Shown here: positions 53,453 to 62,279 of the stretch, piece after piece
How positions within the stretch are numbered: the stretch's first letter is position 1
How the letters are laid out: each line of letters starts with the position of its first letter
NCBI RefSeq assembly: GCF_010723575.1
Contig: NZ_BLKZ01000001.1
Span: forward strand, 5,332,001 to 5,396,000
Direction: 5' to 3'
Length of the DNA: 64,000 bases
DNA from: Mycobacterium bourgelatii
GTDB lineage: Bacteria; Actinomycetota; Actinomycetes; Mycobacteriales; Mycobacteriaceae
Position numbers and translations under genes: made by a program
Notes under the pieces: generated by a model
What the model saw: only the letters and a program-made list of their open reading frames with translations
Databases searched by the model: none
Told to the model about the DNA's origin: nothing

Positions 53453-54193
53453 TCACAGCTGGGACTCCCCACCGTCGACGACGAGTTCGATGCCGGCGAC
53501 ATACGTCGCGTCGAACGCTAAAAAGGCCACCGCGGGGGCGAATTCGGCGGGATGGCCCCACCGCTTCATCGGGCTGCTCTCCTCGAATTCCGCCCTGAGT
53601 GCGGCGGCCTTGTCCGGAACCTCCTTGTCCAACTTCCCCGTGTCGATCGAGCCCGGGCTCAGGGCGTTGACCCGGATACCCCGCGGCAACAGTTCCCGGC
53701 TCAGCGTCCGCGCCATCGAGCGCAGCGCGGCCTTGCTGGCCGAATACACGCTGAGAGCGTCCCAGCCCGTCTGGTTGGCGATCGAGGTCGTCAGCACCAC
53801 GCCGGCGCCGTCGGACAGTAGCGGTGCCAGTTTCTGAACCGTGAAAAACGGCCCTTTGGTATTGATCGCGAACACGTCGTCGAAAGTCTGCTCGGTGACG
53901 TCGAAGAACGGCTCATAACTACCGATGCCCGCATTGGCCACCAACGCGTCCGCGGTACCGAACTCGTCCTGTACCCGGTCGGCCAGCGCCTCGATGTCCG
54001 CGAGCGAACTGGTGTCGCTGCGCACGGCGATGCCGTTGTCGCCGAGGCGTCGGGCGGCGTCGTCGAGAGTGTCCTGGTTGCGCCCGGTGACCAGAACCCG
54101 GGCACCGTTGTCCGCCAGATATTGCGCGGCCGCCAGCCCGAGCCCGCTGCTCCCGCCGGTGATGACCACGCTCTTGCCGTCGTATCTACTCAT
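53453..54193 (-). CDS. Short-chain dehydrogenase/reductase divergent from LysR gene
   Basis: A 246-residue classical SDR: VVITGGSSGLGLAAAQYLAD (about residues 9-28), NAGIGSYEPF, TTSIANQTGW, YSASKAALRSMAR (YxxxK), SPGSIDTGKL and the terminal VDGGESQL. The ATG at 54193 gives MSRYDGKSVV. Its last codons border the truncated phage gene, but the C-terminus looks complete. It is divergent from a LysR gene with an inverted repeat between, so it is probably that regulator's target. Confidence 0.93.
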   Translation of the reverse strand: MSRYDGKSVVITGGSSGLGLAAAQYLADNGARVLVTGRNQDTLDDAARRLGDNGIAVRSDTSSLADIEALADRVQDEFGTADALVANAGIGSYEPFFDVTEQTFDDVFAINTKGPFFTVQKLAPLLSDGAGVVLTTSIANQTGWDALSVYSASKAALRSMARTLSRELLPRGIRVNALSPGSIDTGKLDKEVPDKAAALRAEFEESSPMKRWGHPAEFAPAVAFLAFDATYVAGIELVVDGGESQL

Positions 54194-54248
54194 GCACCCG
54201 AGTGTTCGCCCGTCCCGCGTCGCTGTCCAAGACCTGCTCGGCACCGCG

Positions 54249-54277
54249 GTATTCCGAAACTGCATAGCGCGGAATAC
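54249..54277. promoter_or_regulatory. 8-bp inverted repeat between SDR and LysR genes
   Basis: GTATTCCG (54249-54256) and CGGAATAC (54270-54277) are perfect inverse copies 13 bp apart, a plausible LysR-type binding site between divergent genes. Confidence 0.65.
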
Positions 54278-54318
54278 GACCGGATGATGGCGGGTTGGAC
54301 GCCTTATGGAGATGACCG

Positions 54319-55209
54319 GTGAATGATTCCGGGGCAGACCTGGAGTTGCGTCTGGTGCGATATTTCACGGTGCTTGCCGAGCATCTGAACTTCAGCCGGG
54401 CGGCTGCGGAGTTACATCTGGCGCAGCCGGCGCTGAGCCGGCAGATCCGGCGTCTGGAACACAGTCTCGGCGTCTCCTTGCTGGACCGCACCCCGCAGGG
54501 GGCGCTGCTCACCGAGGCCGGTAAGGCATTTCTCCCCGAAGCGCACGCGCTGCTGCAGGCCGCGCGTCGGGCCACACTCACCGCCCGCGCGTACACGCCC
54601 ACCGGCCGCATCGTCATCGGATACGTCGAGGACCTCGTCATCACACCCGTTCTCCGGGAATTGCGCCGCCGCCACCCCGAGGCCGACATCGGCACCCGTC
54701 ATCTCGACTGCGATGAGGAGGGTCTCTTCACCGGTGGGCAGGTCGACGTTCTGGTGGCCAGGGCACCGCTGTTCATCCCGACCGACGGGGTGCGAACCAC
54801 GGTGCTCTACGAAGAGCCACGCATGTTGGTGATGCACGCAGAACACCCATTGGCCGGCCGGGAGTCCGTGTGGCTGGAGGACTTCGCGCCCGGCGAATCG
54901 GTCATCTGCTCACACGGTGGTACCCGGGCTCTCTTCCCGGCGGGGTCCTATCGACCGAGCGAACCCGGCCCGGTGTCGGCCGGACCGCTCATCGAAAGTT
55001 TCGAGGACAGGCTGGAGCTCGTCGCGGCCGGACAGGCGGTCGCGGTCCTTCCCGCCGGCGACCGGCGCAGTTCGGTGCGCCCCGAGTTGACCACCGTGCC
55101 GCTGAGCGGGTTCCCAGCCAGCACCGTCGTCGTCGCCACCCGGATCGGGGAGGCGAACCCGCTGGTTACCGAGTTCGTCGCCGTGGCGGGTGAGCAACTG
55201 ACCGGGTGA
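54319..55209 (+). CDS. LysR family transcriptional regulator
   Basis: 296 residues. The N-terminal helix-turn-helix LNFSRAAAELHLAQPALSRQ (about 22-41) with IRRLEHSLGVSLLDRTPQG is textbook LysR; the C-terminal periplasmic-binding-like domain starts near GRIVIGYVEDLVITPVLREL. The GTG at 54319 is used. It likely regulates the divergent SDR gene. The effector is unknown. Confidence 0.94.
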   Translation: MNDSGADLELRLVRYFTVLAEHLNFSRAAAELHLAQPALSRQIRRLEHSLGVSLLDRTPQGALLTEAGKAFLPEAHALLQAARRATLTARAYTPTGRIVIGYVEDLVITPVLRELRRRHPEADIGTRHLDCDEEGLFTGGQVDVLVARAPLFIPTDGVRTTVLYEEPRMLVMHAEHPLAGRESVWLEDFAPGESVICSHGGTRALFPAGSYRPSEPGPVSAGPLIESFEDRLELVAAGQAVAVLPAGDRRSSVRPELTTVPLSGFPASTVVVATRIGEANPLVTEFVAVAGEQLTG

Positions 55210-55236
55210 GTACCGGACACCCTGACATGAGATTGT

Positions 55237-55263
55237 CGGGGTACCCCGGTGGGTCAAACCCAC
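55237..55263 (+). terminator. Two adjacent palindromes after the LysR gene
   Basis: CGGGGTACCCCG (55237-55248) is a perfect palindrome and GTGGGT-CAA-ACCCAC (55249-55263) a perfect hairpin. A T5 run follows about 15 nt later. They lie 28 nt after the stop. Confidence 0.4.
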
Positions 55264-55357
55264 AGCAGATCGCTTTAGTTTTTCTCCCAAAGTGCGCACT
55301 TAGCAAACACGGAACAACACTCTCTTTCGGCCTCTCCTCACAGTGGCGCCGTCGCGT

Positions 55358-55363
55358 TAGGCT
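55358..55363 (+). promoter_or_regulatory. -10 element of a leaderless PNPOx-like transcript
   Basis: TAGGCT ends 5 nt before the ATG at 55369, matching the TANNNT box at leaderless spacing. Confidence 0.5.
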
Positions 55364-55368
55364 GAGGC

Positions 55369-55809
55369 ATGTCCGTGGACGATCCGGTCACCGTGCTGAG
55401 TGAAGACGAGAGCTGGAGCCTGTTATCCACCGTGTCGTTAGGCCGATTGGTCACGATCAGGGGTGGGCGGGCCGAAATTTTCCCGATCAACTTCGCCATC
55501 CAACGTCGGACTCTGGTCTTCCGCACTGCCCAGGGCACCAAGCTGTACAGCGCCGTGATGGGCGAGGGGGTCGCTTTCGAGGCCGACGACCACACAGCCA
55601 CCGAAGGGTGGAGCGTGATCATCCAGGGCAGGGCGCATCTGCTTACGTCCAACGCAGACGTCCTAGACGCCGAGGAAACGGAGCTGCAGCCGTGGCCCGC
55701 CACGTGGAAGCCTCACTACGTACGCGTGATCCCCATGGAGATCAGCGGGCGGCGGTTCAAGTTCGGGCCACAGCCAGCGGGTCCGCTGGCGCTTTCCGAG
55801 CACGCCTAG
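55369..55809 (+). CDS. Pyridoxamine 5'-phosphate oxidase-like split-barrel protein
   Basis: 146 residues of the small flavin-binding split-barrel fold: ESWSLLSTVSLGRLVTIRGG, FPINFAIQRRTLVFRTAQGT, and GWSVIIQGRAHLL. In mycobacteria such proteins bind FMN, F420 or haem; which one is not clear here. WPATWKPHYVRVIPMEISGR is the typical C-terminal strand. A leaderless promoter precedes it. Nearby genes give no pathway hint. Confidence 0.88.
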   Translation: MSVDDPVTVLSEDESWSLLSTVSLGRLVTIRGGRAEIFPINFAIQRRTLVFRTAQGTKLYSAVMGEGVAFEADDHTATEGWSVIIQGRAHLLTSNADVLDAEETELQPWPATWKPHYVRVIPMEISGRRFKFGPQPAGPLALSEHA

Positions 55810-56024
55810 CTGGACACCAGACCAAGCACGGCCTGACACCCGCGGCCGCGTTTGATGAGCCCTGAGCACCAAATCTGCTGCGGCGCAAGGTAGATAAGCC
55901 GCCGTCACACACGCTGCTGGTCCGCTCCGATTCCGGGTAGCCCCACGGCCGTTGCGGCAAAGCAAAAGTGGGTAACCAGCGCAGTAATGCACACATCAGC
56001 TCACTAGCGGAAGGCGGCAAGCAG

Positions 56025-56324
56025 ATGGCTGGTCAGGAGGGCGGTCGGTGGGACGTCGGCGTCAAAGACAACGAGGTCTACATCGCACGCATTGACGACA
56101 GCGACCAGAAGGTCTTCAACGATCTGATCTCACCCGATGAGGCTCGTGGCCTGGCCGACCTCTTGACGAAGTACGCCGACAAGGCCGGCGGGTCCGAAGA
56201 ATCCGACGAGTCAGATGACCACTCCGACAAGTCCGACAAATCCGAAAAGTCCGACGACGACGATGGCGATGATGATGACGACGAAGACGAAGACGACGAC
56301 GACGAAGACGACGACGACGACTAG
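56025..56324 (+). CDS. Hypothetical protein with Asp/Glu-rich tail
   Basis: 99 residues. The first 60 are an ordinary small domain (GRWDVGVKDNEVYIARIDDS, LISPDEARGLADLLTKYADK). The last 40 begin with a Ser/Asp/Lys repeat (DKSDKSEKSDD) and end in an almost pure Asp/Glu run. The ATG at 56025 is chosen because it opens the ordered domain. I do not recognise a family. The acidic tail could bind cations or a basic partner. Confidence 0.65.
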   Translation: MAGQEGGRWDVGVKDNEVYIARIDDSDQKVFNDLISPDEARGLADLLTKYADKAGGSEESDESDDHSDKSDKSEKSDDDDGDDDDDEDEDDDDEDDDDD

Positions 56325-56484
56325 AGACAAGTCATCGAATTAAGCCGACCGGCTTCGCCACGTCGAGGCGCGCACAGAGCGTGCGGCCACAAACTCGGCG
56401 GTCCGCTAGCTTCGTCGCAGCTTGCCAACCCCGCCTTGGGTGTGTCGCACCTTCGACAACCGGAATCGCCGTTAACTTAATCGA

Positions 56485-58269
56485 GTGCCGAGCGATCGCC
56501 ACCGCCATCCAATGGCGCGTCGGTCCTTTCTGGTAGGGACGGCCACCGCAGCCACTGCGGCTGCCCTGACGGCCCTGCCGCGGCCATCCGCCCGTGCCGC
56601 GCCGGGCAAGTCGGTCGCCATCTTCGGTGCCGGCATCGCGGGGCTGACGGCGGCACACGAACTCGTCGATCGTGGATTCAGCGTGACGGTCTATGAACGC
56701 AAAGCTCTTGGCGGCAAGGCCCGGTCGATCCCCGTGCCCAACTCGGGCGCGACGCCGCTGCCCGCCGAACACGGCTTCCGATTCTTTCCAGGGTTCTACC
56801 GCAACGTCACCGACACGATGCGACGCATCCCCTTTCCCGGTAACGCCCGAGGCACTTGGGATAACCTGACGCGCGCAACGTCGTATCTGCACTCCGGCCT
56901 AGGGCGCGCCGACCTGACCATACCGCTGCCGTTTCCCCTCCCGACGGTGCCAAATCCGATCACCCCCAAGGCCTTCATCGAATCGGTTACCACCGTCTTC
57001 CAAACGCTGTTCCGACTGCCCCCCTTCGAGGCCGTCTACGCAGCACAGAAGCTCGCGGTCTACGTCACCAGCAGCACCGAGCGCAAACTCGGCCAGTGGG
57101 AGAACATGACGTGGGAGGACTACATCGGCGCCGGCCACAAGTCCCCCGAATACAACCGCTATCTCGCCGACGGCATCATCCGCAACCTCGCCGCATCCAA
57201 ATCCCGTGACGCCAGCGCACATTCGATAGGACTCGTCGGCGAGGCATCGGTCTGGTCGATCCTGATGTTCGGAAACGACACGGACGGCAAGGGATTCGAC
57301 CGCGTACTCAACGGGCCGACGAGCTCGCAGTGGCTCGACCCGTGGGTCGACCATCTGCGCAATCAGGGAGTCACATTCTTTATCGGCCAGGCCTTGTCGC
57401 GGTTGAGCCCGAACGGCCATCACATCGAATCCGCCACCGTCACCGATGCTTTTGGCATACCCCACCAAGTGCAGGCTGACTACTACATCTCGGCGATTCC
57501 GTGCGAGAAGCTCGCGGCGGTGCTGACGCCCGATGTGATCGCGGCCGATCCACACCTGGCGAACGTAGCTCAGCTGCGCACCGAATGGATGAACGGCCTG
57601 ATGTTCTACCTCAAGAAGCGGGTCGACGTCACCAAGGGCCACGCGAACTACGTCGACTCCGGCTGGGCGATCACCTCGATCAGCGAGGAGCAGTTCTGGA
57701 AGCGGAGTCTGAGCACCTACGGCGACGGCACGGTGAAAGATTGTTTGTCGGCGATCATTTCGGACTGGACGACGCCGGGAAACTTCAACGGCAAGAGTGC
57801 CAGGGACTGCACTCCGGAGGAGATCGCCCGCGAGGCTTGGGCGCAGATCAAGGCCCACCTCAACGACACCGACAAAGTCCTCGACGATTCCATGCTGCAC
57901 TCCTGGTTCCTCGACCCGGCGATCATCGACTCGGGCACTCCCAACGTCCGCAACGACGAACCGTTGTTCATCCAGGACCCCGGCTCGTGGAACCGCCGCC
58001 CCTCGGCCACGACCGCCATCGACAACCTCTTCCTCGCCGGCGAATGGATCAAGACCGATCAGAACGTCACCACGATGGAGGGCGCCAACGAGGGCGGGCG
58101 CTACGCGGCCAACGGAGTTCTGCAGGCGTCGGGCTACTCAGGCGAACTCGTCAAAGTGGTGGAGCTGTTCCAGGCTCCCTGGTGGGCGGTGCTGAAGAAA
58201 GCCGACCGGTCGCGCTACCAGAAGGGTTGGGCCCATGCCCTGGACATCTTCGACCCCCGCCGGCCGTGA
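56485..58269 (+). CDS. Tat-exported FAD-dependent amine oxidase/phytoene-desaturase-like protein
   Basis: 594 residues. A twin-arginine signal MARRSFLVGTATAATAAALT follows a short N-region from the GTG at 56485. The FAD-binding VAIFGAGIAGLTAAHELVDR (about residues 44-63) and YERKALGGKARSI, then the C-terminal NLFLAGEWIKTDQNVTTMEG (about 515-534) with the ANEGGRYAA helix, match the hydroxysqualene-dehydroxylase / phytoene-desaturase side of the amine-oxidase superfamily. Export with folded FAD through the Tat system fits. The substrate is unknown and no terpenoid genes are adjacent. Confidence 0.88.
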   Translation: MPSDRHRHPMARRSFLVGTATAATAAALTALPRPSARAAPGKSVAIFGAGIAGLTAAHELVDRGFSVTVYERKALGGKARSIPVPNSGATPLPAEHGFRFFPGFYRNVTDTMRRIPFPGNARGTWDNLTRATSYLHSGLGRADLTIPLPFPLPTVPNPITPKAFIESVTTVFQTLFRLPPFEAVYAAQKLAVYVTSSTERKLGQWENMTWEDYIGAGHKSPEYNRYLADGIIRNLAASKSRDASAHSIGLVGEASVWSILMFGNDTDGKGFDRVLNGPTSSQWLDPWVDHLRNQGVTFFIGQALSRLSPNGHHIESATVTDAFGIPHQVQADYYISAIPCEKLAAVLTPDVIAADPHLANVAQLRTEWMNGLMFYLKKRVDVTKGHANYVDSGWAITSISEEQFWKRSLSTYGDGTVKDCLSAIISDWTTPGNFNGKSARDCTPEEIAREAWAQIKAHLNDTDKVLDDSMLHSWFLDPAIIDSGTPNVRNDEPLFIQDPGSWNRRPSATTAIDNLFLAGEWIKTDQNVTTMEGANEGGRYAANGVLQASGYSGELVKVVELFQAPWWAVLKKADRSRYQKGWAHALDIFDPRRP

Positions 58270-58389
58270 GGGCCCCCGTGGACGGGTGTGACGCGCATCT
58301 CTGAAATCCCTCCCATGAGGGTGTAACGCTTGCGGGCCAACGCGCCACCCACTCATGAAGTGAACAACCAACTCGGAAGGGACCGCATC

Positions 58390-58890
58390 ATGTCGTCGCA
58401 AACTCTCGTCACCCGCAAGCGTTTCGAGTCACTCGAGGTCCCAGTCGCACGCGTCGGCGATCTTGCCGCACGGTACGGACTGGTGATCGTGATCGCATGG
58501 ATCGGCGCCATGAAGTTCACCAGCTACGAAGCGCACGGAATCCAGCCCCTGGTCGCCCACCACCCCCTGATGAGTTGGCTCTACAACATCTTCTCGGTCA
58601 CCGCCTTCTCCACGCTCCTCGGCATCCTCGAGTTGACCGCTGCGGCGTTGATCGCCATCAAGCCATGGAAGCCGGCTGCATCCGCTGTGGGTAGCATCAT
58701 CGCGGTCGGATTGTTCGTGGCCACACTGAGTTTCATGTTCACCACCCCGGGCGTCTTCGCGGCCGCGGCTGGCGGCTTCCCCGCGTTGTCGGACCTCGGC
58801 GGCTTCTTGATCAAGGACGCCGCCCTGCTCGGTGTGTCGCTGTGGACCTTGGCCGACAGCCTGCGAGCCGTGCGGGCCACATCGCGGTAA
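58390..58890 (+). CDS. DUF417 (YkgB family) inner-membrane protein
   Basis: 166 residues with about four hydrophobic helices (YGLVIVIAWIGAMKFTSYEA, SVTAFSTLLGILELTAAALI, GSIIAVGLFVATLSFMFTTP, and a C-terminal helix). MKFTSYEAHGIQPLVAHHPL is a family signature. Relatives include the reactive-chlorine-response protein RclC of E. coli. The ATG at 58390 follows GGAAGGGA. It precedes the ECF sigma factor gene, from which a strong hairpin separates it. Confidence 0.9.
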   Translation: MSSQTLVTRKRFESLEVPVARVGDLAARYGLVIVIAWIGAMKFTSYEAHGIQPLVAHHPLMSWLYNIFSVTAFSTLLGILELTAAALIAIKPWKPAASAVGSIIAVGLFVATLSFMFTTPGVFAAAAGGFPALSDLGGFLIKDAALLGVSLWTLADSLRAVRATSR

Positions 58891-58911
58891 AGTGCTCTGC
58901 GGACGCATGCT

Positions 58912-58930
58912 GCCCACCGATCCGGTGGGC
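58912..58930 (+). terminator. Hairpin terminator after the DUF417 gene
   Basis: GCCCACCG-ATC-CGGTGGGC, a perfect 8-bp stem with a 3-nt loop, 21 nt after the stop. No U-tract. Confidence 0.55.
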
Positions 58931-58979
58931 GGCAGTGTGCATCGTCAATCCGTTCCTTGCTCACCGTCGGGACGCCAAC

Positions 58980-59604
58980 ATGGACCAGCCGGTCGAAACC
59001 GAGTCGTTGGTCGTCCGACTGCGAGGGTGATGCCGGCGCGTTCGCCGAACTTGTTGACCTGCACGGGCCTTCGATGTTGCGGCTGGCCCGCAGCTATGTC
59101 CCCAGCCGTGAACTGGCCGAGGAAGTTGTCCAGGAAACGTGGATCGCGGTGCTGCGGAGCATTTCTCGTTTCGAGGGCCGCTCGTCGTTGCGCACCTGGA
59201 TCTTCGGCATCTTGATCAACATCGCCAAGAAGCACGGTGTCAGCGAGCGCCGCCAAGCGGACATCGCATTACGCGCGATGAGCGGTGGCACCGTCGACCC
59301 GAGTCGGTTCCGCGACCACAATGATCCCTACCCGGGACACTGGAAGGAGCCACCCGCCCCATTCCCCGATACTCCCGAGGGCTCGGTCCTCGGCGCCGAA
59401 CTGACCGCGATCGCCAACAAGGCACTGCACAAACTTCCCGAGACCCAGCGGGTGGTGGTGAGTCTGCGGGACGTACTTGGGTTCAGCTCCGAAGAGGTGT
59501 GCGCGACGCTGAGTATCACGGCGGCAAATCAGCGGGTACTGCTACATCGTGGCCGAGCCGCGGTGCGTCAGGAACTCGAGGACTACCTAGGGGCACAACC
59601 ATGA
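58980..59604 (+). CDS. ECF sigma factor, apparent frameshift near the N-terminus
   Basis: An extracytoplasmic-function sigma factor of about 207 residues. Region 2: DAGAFAELVDLHGPSMLRLA, SYVPSRELAEEVVQETWIAV, FEGRSSLRTWIFGILINIAK. Region 4: LHKLPETQRVVVSLRDVLGF and SSEEVCATLSITAANQRVLL. The natural start ATG 58980 (MDQPVETESLVVRLR) is in a different frame from the rest and meets TGA at 59028; one base too many (or two too few) near CGAGGGTG (about 59021-59028) explains it. Otherwise translation must use the poor TTG at 58957. The stop overlaps the anti-sigma ATG by 4 bp. Whether the break is real or a sequencing error is open. Confidence 0.82.
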
Positions 59605-59867
59605 GGTCTGCATCGATGGACTGCGACGAACTCGTCGAACTGGTCACGGAATATCTCGAAGGCACGCTGGATCCGGCAGTGCGAAGCCGCTTCGAGGCGC
59701 ATCTGGGTGAATGCGACGGCTGCGAGCACTATGTCGAACAATTCCGCACCACCATCAACACCCTGGGACGCGTCTCCGCCGACGAACTCGACGACGACTT
59801 CCGCAAGCGCCTGCTCGCGACGTTCAGCGATTGGAAGGCAGAGTCATCGGGCGACGCCGCGCCGTAG
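59601..59867 (+). CDS. Zinc-binding anti-sigma factor
   Basis: 88 residues with the ZAS motif HLGECDGC (H-x3-C-x2-C, about residues 33-40) inside MDCDELVELVTEYLEGTLDP...RFEAHLGEC. It lacks a membrane helix and ends about 50 residues later, so it is a soluble anti-sigma factor. The ATG overlaps the sigma stop (ATGA), so the pair is co-translated. It probably holds the ECF sigma factor inactive until a redox or other signal releases it. Confidence 0.9.
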   Translation: MRSASMDCDELVELVTEYLEGTLDPAVRSRFEAHLGECDGCEHYVEQFRTTINTLGRVSADELDDDFRKRLLATFSDWKAESSGDAAP

Positions 59868-59888
59868 CAGGGTGGCCGATTAGCCGGC

Positions 59889-61061
59889 TCAGGCTGCCTG
59901 CTTTTCACGCGACGGCCGGGCCGACCGGACAAGGGCATCCTTGATCGCCGCAGGTTGGATCGCCCCCGCGATGGCCTCAGATGCCTTGCGCCCAAAGTCG
60001 TTTGGCAGCGACAGCTTGAAGACCGTCTTCCACGCCGAAGCAACTTGGCGCGGCAGCGAACCGGTGGTGTAGGTCAGGCCGTACCGCTCGAAGATGTCCT
60101 GCACCTTCGGCGCGATCTCCTGGTAGCGGTTGCTGGGCAGGTCCGGGAACAGGTGGTGCTCGATCTGGAACGACAGGTTGCCAGTCATGAAGTGCAGGAA
60201 CGCATTTCCGCGGATGTTGGCCGAACCCAGCATCTGACGCAGATACCACTGACCGCGGGTCTCCCCTTCGATGGAGCTCTTCTCGAACGTCTCCACACCC
60301 TCGGGGAAGTGCCCGCACATGATGACCGAGTGCGTCCAGACGTTGCGCACCAGGTTGGCGGTGAGGTTGGCGGTCAACGTCGTCACCGCCGAAGGCCCTG
60401 ACAACAGCGGATGCACCACATAGTCGCGCAGCGCCTGCTTACGCACCTTGGCGAGTACCTTCTTGCCCTGGCGCCGGAATTCGTCCTTGTCCGAGCGCCC
60501 CTGCAGGTATTTGCCGATTTCCAGGTCGTAGGCGGCGATGCCGTACTGGAACAAGCAGGCGTTGATGAAGTTCCACAACGGCTGGGCAAGGTAGAACGGC
60601 TTCCAGCGCTGATTCTCATCGACCCGCATGATGCCGTAGCCCAGGTCATTGTCCTTGCCACGCACATTCGTGTAGTTGTGGTGCACCTCGTTGTGCGAGT
60701 GTTTCCACATCTCCGAGGGCGAGGCGTTGTCCCACTCCCAGGTGGTCGAGTGAATCTTGGGGTCGCGCATCCAGTCCCATTGACCGTGCATGACGTTGTG
60801 CCCGATCTCCATGTTCTCCACGATCTTGGAGATCGACAGGCCGGCGGTCCCCACCAGCCAGGCGGGCGGGAACAACGAAAAGAGCAATATTGCGCGGCTG
60901 GCCAGTTCGAGCCGGCGCTGGCCGGTGATCACGTTGCGGATGTACGCCGCGTCGCGCTCGCCACGGCTGGCGATCACTTGCTGCCGGATGGCGTCGATTT
61001 CGCGACCCAGGTTTTCGATGTCCTCGTCGGACAGGTGGGCGGTCGGGTCAGGACTGGTCAT
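59889..61061 (-). CDS. Membrane fatty-acid desaturase (DesA3-like)
   Basis: A 390-residue acyl-lipid/acyl-CoA desaturase. Three histidine boxes are present: GHNVMHGQWDW (about residues 88-98), HSHNEVHHNYTN (about 120-131) and the late FQIEHHLFPDLP (about 305-316), with hydrophobic segments between. By similarity to M. tuberculosis DesA3 (Rv3229c) it would insert a Delta9 double bond in stearoyl-CoA. The ATG at 61061 follows AAGGAGGGG. It is the second gene of an operon whose first gene encodes its electron donor, the same pairing as Rv3230c-Rv3229c. Confidence 0.93.
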   Translation of the reverse strand: MTSPDPTAHLSDEDIENLGREIDAIRQQVIASRGERDAAYIRNVITGQRRLELASRAILLFSLFPPAWLVGTAGLSISKIVENMEIGHNVMHGQWDWMRDPKIHSTTWEWDNASPSEMWKHSHNEVHHNYTNVRGKDNDLGYGIMRVDENQRWKPFYLAQPLWNFINACLFQYGIAAYDLEIGKYLQGRSDKDEFRRQGKKVLAKVRKQALRDYVVHPLLSGPSAVTTLTANLTANLVRNVWTHSVIMCGHFPEGVETFEKSSIEGETRGQWYLRQMLGSANIRGNAFLHFMTGNLSFQIEHHLFPDLPSNRYQEIAPKVQDIFERYGLTYTTGSLPRQVASAWKTVFKLSLPNDFGRKASEAIAGAIQPAAIKDALVRSARPSREKQAA

Positions 61062-61070
61062 GTCCCCTCC

Positions 61071-62195
61071 TTACAGTTCGAGTTCGCAAGCGCCGGCGGC
61101 GGCGGACACGCAGGTCTGGATCTTGACGCCGTCGCCGGGCGTTGCGGTGGTGATGTCGCCGTTACGCAGATCGCGCACGGCGCCTTGCCTTAGCGGGGTG
61201 ACGCACCCGAAGCAGATGCCCATCCGGCAGCCGGAGGGCATCAGCACGCCGGCGCGCTCGCCCGCGTCGAGCAGTGTCTGAACGCCGTCGGCGTCGACGA
61301 CGGTGCCCGTCTTGGTGAAGGTCACGTTGCCGCCGTCGCCGGGGGTGATGACGGTTGGCCGGAACCGCTCGGTGTGCAAGCGGTCCACGATGCCGTCCGC
61401 TGCCCACCGTTGCTCGACGGCGTCGAGCAAACCGGTCGGGCCACAAGCCCACGTCTCTCGTTCGGCGAAGTCGTCGACGAGATCGTCGATGCGCGCCACG
61501 TCGAGCATGCCGTCGATGTCAGTGTGCTTCTCCACCAACCGGATTCGACCTTGACGGGCCATCATGCGCAGTTCGCCGTGGAAAATGAAGTCTTCGATCG
61601 TGGGCGCGGAATGCACGACCGCGATGTCTGGCGTCTGGTCACCGGCACCGCTCAGATTACGCAGCATCCCCATCACCGGGGTGATGCCGCTGCCGGCAGT
61701 GAGGAACAGGATCTTGCGCGGGGGTTGGTCGCCGAGGGTGAAGTCCCCCGCGGCCTGGTCGAGGTGCACCAGGCTTCCCACGGTCGCACGCCGAACCAGG
61801 TAATTGCTCACCACACCGTCCGGGATGGCTTTCACGGTGATTGCGATGCAGCCATCGCGCCGAGCGACCTTGGAGGTCAGGGAGTAGGCCCGCCACTGCC
61901 GTACGCCGTCGACATCGACGCCGAGGCGGATGTACTGGCCGGGCACGTGCGGGCGCCAACCGCGACCGGGCTTGATCATCAACGTCGCGGCGTCCCGAGT
62001 TTCGGGATAAATCGCGACGAGGCGCCCGCGCAGGTTGTTGCCGTCGCGCAGCGGATCAATGACGTCGAGATAGTCGGCGGGGACAAGCGGCGTCGCCAAC
62101 GAAACGGTGACCCGCTCAGCAAACCTGACCATTCGGTCTCGCAGCGCCCCAACCAGGGTGGGGCGCGTCGCCGGTGGCGGCGTCACAGTCGTCAT
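61071..62195 (-). CDS. Ferredoxin-type NADPH oxidoreductase for the desaturase (Rv3230c-like)
   Basis: 374 residues delivering electrons to the desaturase. An FAD-binding segment (QYIRLGVDVDGVRQWRAYSL), an NADPH-binding segment (ILFLTAGSGITPVMGMLRNL; ETWACGPTGLLDAVE), and a C-terminal plant-type [2Fe-2S] domain with CRMGICFGC and a final Cys in KIQTCVSAAAG. The ATG at 62195 gives MTTVTPPPATRPTLV. Only 9 bp separate it from the desaturase. The gene is divergent from a PucR regulator. Confidence 0.93.
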   Translation of the reverse strand: MTTVTPPPATRPTLVGALRDRMVRFAERVTVSLATPLVPADYLDVIDPLRDGNNLRGRLVAIYPETRDAATLMIKPGRGWRPHVPGQYIRLGVDVDGVRQWRAYSLTSKVARRDGCIAITVKAIPDGVVSNYLVRRATVGSLVHLDQAAGDFTLGDQPPRKILFLTAGSGITPVMGMLRNLSGAGDQTPDIAVVHSAPTIEDFIFHGELRMMARQGRIRLVEKHTDIDGMLDVARIDDLVDDFAERETWACGPTGLLDAVEQRWAADGIVDRLHTERFRPTVITPGDGGNVTFTKTGTVVDADGVQTLLDAGERAGVLMPSGCRMGICFGCVTPLRQGAVRDLRNGDITTATPGDGVKIQTCVSAAAGACELEL

Positions 62196-62279
62196 ACCCC
62201 TATATTTGTTGTCCAGGGATGTAAAGTCTTGACTGCACCGGGTGAAAATCTGGTCCCGGATTTGTTCGAAAGGAATAGT

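Noticed and set aside
53390..53470. Search for a second copy of the tRNA-Arg 3' end at the right border of the phage element
   Set aside because: No match to the T-arm/acceptor sequence was found there, so no attachment-site pair can be claimed.
59339..60043. Minus-strand Arg/Ser-rich frames across the sigma/anti-sigma genes
   Set aside because: Shadows of the sigma, anti-sigma and desaturase genes with no motif or start signal.
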